The position numbers and the translations under genes were made by a program. Below are positions 58,144-64,000 of a stretch of DNA of 64,000 nucleotides, piece after piece; positions within the stretch are counted from its first letter, which is position 1, and every line of letters starts with the position of its first letter. This DNA comes from Mycolicibacterium arenosum. GTDB taxonomy: Bacteria > Actinomycetota > Actinomycetes > Mycobacteriales > Mycobacteriaceae. The notes below the pieces were generated by a model. The model did no database searches. It saw only the letters and a program-made list of their open reading frames with translations, and was not told the DNA's origin. The stretch is taken from positions 62,001 to 126,000 of the forward strand of contig NZ_JANDBD010000014.1 of the NCBI RefSeq assembly GCF_024320865.1, given 5' to 3'.

Positions 58144-60369
58144 TCAGCGCAGATCGAATCGGTCGTTGTTCGCGACCTTCACCCATGCCGCGACGAAGTC
58201 CTCGACGAACTTCCCCTTGTTGTCGGCCTGCGCGTAATGCTCGGCCAGCGCACGCAACTGCGAGTTCGAGCCGAACACGAGGTCGTTGGCGGTGGCCGTC
58301 CACTTCACCGCACCCGTCGCCCGGTCGCGACCCTCGTAGACGTTCTCCGCGTTCTCCGACGCCTTCCACTCCGTGCTCATGTCGAGCAGGTTGACGAAGA
58401 AGTCGTTGGTCAACACCCCCGGCGTGGCGGTGAAGACACCGTGCTTGGTGCCACCGGTGTTGGCGCCGAGGGCGCGAAGGCCACCGAGCAGCACCGTCAG
58501 TTCCGGTGCGGTCAGATCGAGCAGGTACGCCTTCTCGACGAGCAGCTTCTCCAGCGCGGTCTTCTCGCCCGGCCGGACGTAGTTGCGGAACCCGTCGGCC
58601 CGCGGCTCGAGCACGGCGAACGACTCCACATCGGTGTCCTGCTGAGTCGCGTCGGTGCGTCCCGGCGCGAAGTGCACCTCGATCTCGTAACCCGCGTCCT
58701 TAGCGGCCTTCTCGACCGCCGCCGACCCGGCGAGCACGATGACGTCGGCCAGCGACACCTGCCTGCCACCTGCGCTGTTGAAGTCCTGCTGGATGCGTTC
58801 GAGCACGGGAAGCACCGTGTCGAGCTCGGCGGGTTCGTTGACCGCCCAGTGCCGTTGGGGCTCCAGCCGCAGCCGCGCGCCGTTCGCGCCGCCGCGCTTG
58901 TCGGTGCTGCGGAAGCTCGCCGCCGCCGCCCACGCCGTCTTGACCAGTTGCTGCACCGACAGGTTCGACGCCAGCACGGCGCTCTTCAGCGTCGCGATGT
59001 CCGCCACGTCGATGAGCTCCCCCGCTACCGCGGGCACCGGGTCCTGCCACAGCTGCGGCTCCGGAATCCACGGCCCGAGGTAGCGGGTGATCGGCCCCAT
59101 GTCGCGGTGCAGCAGCTTGAACCAGGCCTTGGCGAACGCCTCGTTGAGCTCCTCGGGATGGTCGAGCCAACGCCGGGTGATCCGGCCGTAGGTCGGGTCC
59201 TCGCGCATCGAGACGTCGGTCACCAGCATCGTGGGCTTGCGCGGCGGTCCGCCGAACGGGTCCGGGATGATCGCCTCGGCGTTCGTGGCCTCGAACTGCC
59301 ATGCGCCGGCCGGGCTCTTGGTCAGCTCCCACTCGTTGCCGTAGAGGATCTCGAGGTAGGCGTTGCTCCACTTGGTGGGCGTGGGGGTCCAGACCACCTC
59401 GAGCCCGCTGGTGACGGTGTCACCGGCCTTGCCGGACGCGAACGCGCACTTCCAGCCCAGTCCCTGCTGTTCGATCGGGGCACCCTCGGGCTCCGGACCG
59501 ACGAGGTCGCCGTCGCCCGCGCCGTGCGTCTTGCCGAGCGTGTGGCCGCCGACGATGAGCGCGGCGGTCTCCTCGTCGTTCATGGCCATCCGGCCGAAGG
59601 TCTCGCGGATGTCGTGCGCCGCGGCCAGCGGATCCGGCTTACCCTCCGGCCCCTCGGGATTGACGTAGATCAGGCCCATCGTGGTGGCGCCGTACTGCTC
59701 CGCCAGTTCGCGCTCACTGGAGTAGCGCTTGTCGGTGCCGAGCCACTCGTCCTCCTCGCCGAAGAGGGTCTCCTCGGGCTCCCAGACGTCGGGCCTGCCG
59801 AACGCGAAGCCGAACGTCTCGAAGTCGGCGGACTCCAGGGCGACGTTGCCCGCGAACACCAGCAGGTCCGCCCACGAGATGGCGTTGCCGTACTTCTGCT
59901 TCACCGGCCACAGCAGCCGGCGGGCCTTGTCGAGGTTCGCGTTGTCCGGCCAGCTGTTGAGCGGGGCGAAGCGCTGCATGCCCTGCCCGCCGCCGCCGCG
60001 GCCGTCGAAGATGCGGTAGGTGCCCGCGGCGTGCCAGCTCAACCGGATGAAGAGGCCCGCGTAGCTCCCGTAGTCGGCGGGCCACCAGTCCTGCGACGTG
60101 GTGATCACCGACAGCACATCGGCTTTGAGCGCCTCGGGGTCGAGCGTGGCGAACGCGTCCGCGTAGTCGAAGTCCGCGGGGTACGGGTTCGACGCGGACC
60201 CGTGCGCGTGCAGCAGGGACACGTCGGCCTGGTCGGGCCACCAGTCCTTGTTGGTCAGCGGAGCGCCGGACTTCGGCTTCGGCGAGGAGATCGCCGGGTT
60301 CTCGCTCTCGCTGTTACTGGCCGTCGACTTCTCGGGGAAGGGCGGCTTCGCGTCGGGTGAATCGGTCAC
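58144..60369 (-). CDS. katG: Catalase-peroxidase KatG
   Basis: Heme enzyme that removes H2O2 and organic peroxides and, in mycobacteria, activates isoniazid. It has 741 residues in two homologous halves; only the N-terminal half binds heme. The distal pair Arg/His is in RLSWHAAGTYR, the adjacent Trp in SQDWWPADYGSYAG, and the proximal His in GGHTLGKTHG. The serine equivalent to M. tuberculosis Ser315 is kept (TVTSGLEVVW). Start GTG 60369 with AAAGGA upstream. It lies 30 bases after furA, so they form one operon. Confidence 0.97.
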   Translation of the reverse strand: MTDSPDAKPPFPEKSTASNSESENPAISSPKPKSGAPLTNKDWWPDQADVSLLHAHGSASNPYPADFDYADAFATLDPEALKADVLSVITTSQDWWPADYGSYAGLFIRLSWHAAGTYRIFDGRGGGGQGMQRFAPLNSWPDNANLDKARRLLWPVKQKYGNAISWADLLVFAGNVALESADFETFGFAFGRPDVWEPEETLFGEEDEWLGTDKRYSSERELAEQYGATTMGLIYVNPEGPEGKPDPLAAAHDIRETFGRMAMNDEETAALIVGGHTLGKTHGAGDGDLVGPEPEGAPIEQQGLGWKCAFASGKAGDTVTSGLEVVWTPTPTKWSNAYLEILYGNEWELTKSPAGAWQFEATNAEAIIPDPFGGPPRKPTMLVTDVSMREDPTYGRITRRWLDHPEELNEAFAKAWFKLLHRDMGPITRYLGPWIPEPQLWQDPVPAVAGELIDVADIATLKSAVLASNLSVQQLVKTAWAAAASFRSTDKRGGANGARLRLEPQRHWAVNEPAELDTVLPVLERIQQDFNSAGGRQVSLADVIVLAGSAAVEKAAKDAGYEIEVHFAPGRTDATQQDTDVESFAVLEPRADGFRNYVRPGEKTALEKLLVEKAYLLDLTAPELTVLLGGLRALGANTGGTKHGVFTATPGVLTNDFFVNLLDMSTEWKASENAENVYEGRDRATGAVKWTATANDLVFGSNSQLRALAEHYAQADNKGKFVEDFVAAWVKVANNDRFDLR

Positions 60370-60399
60370 GGGATTCCTTTCATCGGTGATGGGCTGTGA

Positions 60400-60858
60400 T
60401 CACGGGGTGTGATCGGGTTCGTTGACCGCTGCGCAGTTGGGGCACAGCCCCCAGTAGATGACCTCGGCCTCGTCGATCTCGAAGCCCTGCAGGCCGCCGC
60501 CGTCGTCGGCCGGGGTCAGGCACGGCACCTCGCCGACGGCGCAGTCGACGTCGGCGATGACGCCGCACGACCGGCAGACCAGATGGTGGTGGTTGTCGCC
60601 CACCCTGGACTCGTAGCGGGCCAGCGAACCCGTCGGCTGGAAGCGCCGGACGAGGCCCGCGGCGGTGAGCGCGTTCAGCGCGTCGTACACGGTCTGGTGC
60701 GAGATGTCGGGCAGCAACTCGCGCGACGCCCTGATGAGCGCCTCGGTGTCGGCGTGCGGGTGGTCGGCGACGGCCTGCATGACCGTCACCCGCGGAGTGG
60801 TCACCCTGAGTCGCGCGTCACGCAGCAGCTGCTTGAGGCCGGAGCGGTCGATCATCAC
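60400..60858 (-). CDS. furA: Fur-family regulator FurA
   Basis: Iron/peroxide-responsive repressor of itself and katG. It has 152 residues from GTG 60858 (ATG 60855 is next): an N-terminal winged helix (LRVTTPRVTVMQAVADHPHADTEAL region; ISHQTVYDALNALTAAGLV) and a metal-binding dimerisation domain with HHHLVCRSCG and a second CxxC (LCPNC) for structural zinc. It is followed by katG, as in other mycobacteria. Confidence 0.95.
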   Translation of the reverse strand: MMIDRSGLKQLLRDARLRVTTPRVTVMQAVADHPHADTEALIRASRELLPDISHQTVYDALNALTAAGLVRRFQPTGSLARYESRVGDNHHHLVCRSCGVIADVDCAVGEVPCLTPADDGGGLQGFEIDEAEVIYWGLCPNCAAVNEPDHTP

Positions 60859-60865
60859 CGAGGAC

Positions 60866-60898
60866 TCTGTACCCGATTCCGGAATGATTAAAGGAATC
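60866..60898 (-). promoter_or_regulatory. furA promoter and probable FurA operator
   Basis: Minus-strand TACAGA (60871-60866) lies seven bases before GTG 60858, matching the leaderless furA transcript known in M. tuberculosis. Just upstream is an AT-rich patch with ATTCCGGAAT (60876-60885), a perfect palindrome, and flanking GATTCC/GGAATC arms (60875-60880 and 60893-60898), a likely FurA autoregulatory site. Confidence 0.6.
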
Positions 60899-60945
60899 GT
60901 CTCGGACGGATTCGAAGTCGGTGTCCCCCGTCGGACGAACCGCCG

Positions 60946-61605
60946 CTAGGCGAACCCGGCATAGACGGCGCGCAGGTCCGCGACCGTCGCTCCGCTCAGC
61001 GACTCGATGTGCCTGCGGCGGGGACTGCGCGGCACCGCGACGTCGTTGGGCACGACGAGCACGGGGCAGCCGGCCGCCTCGGCCGCGGTGGTCCCGGTGA
61101 CCGAGTCCTCGACGGCCAGGCATTCGGCGGGCGCGAAGCCGAGCAGTTCGGACGCCCGCACGTAGAGGTCCGGAGCCGGCTTGGCGTTCTCCACCTCGTC
61201 GCCGCACACGGATACCGAGAAGTAGTGCCTGCCAATGCTTTTCAGCGCATTCTCGGTGAGGACCCGGCGGGTGTTGGTGACCAGCGCCATCGGGACGCCC
61301 GCGCCGAGCAGTGCGTCGAGCAGCTCACGGGCGCCGGGGCGCCACGGCAGGCCGGCCTCGAAGAGCTCACCCGTCCGGTCGTGCAGCCAGTCGGCGGACT
61401 CCGCCATCGCCACCGGATCGGGTTCCAGACCGAGATCCGAATACACGGTGGCCATCACGCTCCCCGCGGACCCGCCCACCGTCGACTCCCGCACCTCGGG
61501 CGTCAGGACTCCGCCGAGGCGCGCGTACAGCTCGTGCATCGACACGTCCCACAGCTTCTCGGAATCGACGAGGGTCCCGTCCATATCCCAGAGCACAGCG
61601 CGCAT
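60946..61605 (-). CDS. HAD-superfamily phosphatase
   Basis: A 219-residue HAD hydrolase with an alpha-helical cap (subfamily IA). Nucleophile/acid Asp7 and Asp9 in WDMDGTLVDSE, motif II Thr in LVTNTRR, motif III Lys in NAKPAPDLY and motif IV acidic residues in AVEDSVTG. ATG 61605 follows GGAGGA at good spacing. It starts five bases after the metH stop and may be co-transcribed. Beta-phosphoglucomutase-like or sugar-phosphatase activity is possible; substrate unknown. Confidence 0.9.
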   Translation of the reverse strand: MRAVLWDMDGTLVDSEKLWDVSMHELYARLGGVLTPEVRESTVGGSAGSVMATVYSDLGLEPDPVAMAESADWLHDRTGELFEAGLPWRPGARELLDALLGAGVPMALVTNTRRVLTENALKSIGRHYFSVSVCGDEVENAKPAPDLYVRASELLGFAPAECLAVEDSVTGTTAAEAAGCPVLVVPNDVAVPRSPRRRHIESLSGATVADLRAVYAGFA

Positions 61606-61610
61606 CGAGC

Positions 61611-64000
<2,390 letters not shown>

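Noticed and set aside
57931..60360. Plus-strand 809-codon frame opposite katG
   Set aside because: Shadow of katG produced by GC-rich codon use; no fold or motif.

Overview
This window is high-GC actinobacterial DNA. Gene content and order point to a mycobacterium, most likely a rapid-growing Mycolicibacterium. The evidence is a complete pupylation/proteasome locus, the mycobacterial aerobic cobalamin block, a porin almost identical to M. smegmatis MspA, LppK and MTB12-type proteins, furA-katG, F420-dependent PPOX-fold proteins and a GlcP-type glucose permease. I found no rRNA, tRNA, CRISPR array, transposase or prophage gene.

Layout. 1-2304 (minus): an amidohydrolase cut by the window edge, an FxsA-like membrane protein and two tandem PPOX-fold proteins, all downstream of cobN (2325-5957). 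5991-7330: an AraC-type regulator, a VOC protein and a 34-residue membrane protein. 7470-9951: a Baeyer-Villiger-type monooxygenase divergent from a TauD-type dioxygenase. 10116-13330 (plus): cobG-cobH-cobIJ. 13382-14434: a phosphotransferase. 14418-17819 (minus): an SDR gene followed by cobL-cobM-cobK with overlapping ends. 17850-20797: a PPOX protein with an extra C-terminal region, a Xaa-Pro peptidase and a 5'-3' exonuclease. 20794-29022 (minus): pafA-pafB-pafC-tatA-tatC-helY and a DUF4333 protein. 29226-30925: a two-gene WXG-like/DUF1023 operon. 30928-37396 (minus): a probable choline-to-betaine operon (aldehyde dehydrogenase, permease, GMC oxidoreductase, cNMP/CBS/nucleotidyltransferase protein). 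37518-37745: a small conserved protein. 37751-41135 (minus): dop, pup-prcB-prcA. 41378-45755: MspA-type porin, a convergent overlapping two-component pair, a membrane protein and a DUF732 protein. 45810-47639: mpa. 47799-49681: MTB12-like protein, LppK and TrmI. 49744-53369 (plus): RecB-type nuclease, thioesterase, DinB protein, then arsR-SRPBCC-flavodoxin. 53353-56409 (minus): disulfide reductase, DUF4126, hisG, hisE. 56460-64000 (minus): glcP, katG, furA, HAD phosphatase and the C-terminal two-thirds of metH.

How the genes work together. Pup, Dop, PafA, Mpa and PrcBA make up the Pup-proteasome system. PafB/PafC, encoded next to PafA, are the DNA-damage regulators, and the RecB-type nuclease gene in this window carries a promoter that fits their motif. 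CobG, H, IJ, K, L, M and N cover most of the aerobic corrin-ring pathway, and MetH is a cobalamin-dependent user. The bet genes, the porin and glcP serve osmoprotection and nutrient entry, while FurA controls KatG.

Regulation. At least a dozen genes have a TAnnnT (or near) -10 hexamer 6-8 bases before the start codon, which predicts leaderless transcripts. Two CRP-like sites, several palindromic operators and four strong hairpins are listed separately. No gene-free stretch exceeds 300 bases. The longest are 41136-41377 (upstream of dop and the porin), 57933-58143 (CRP-like site and katG hairpin) and 29023-29225 (pafA promoter and a long inverted repeat).
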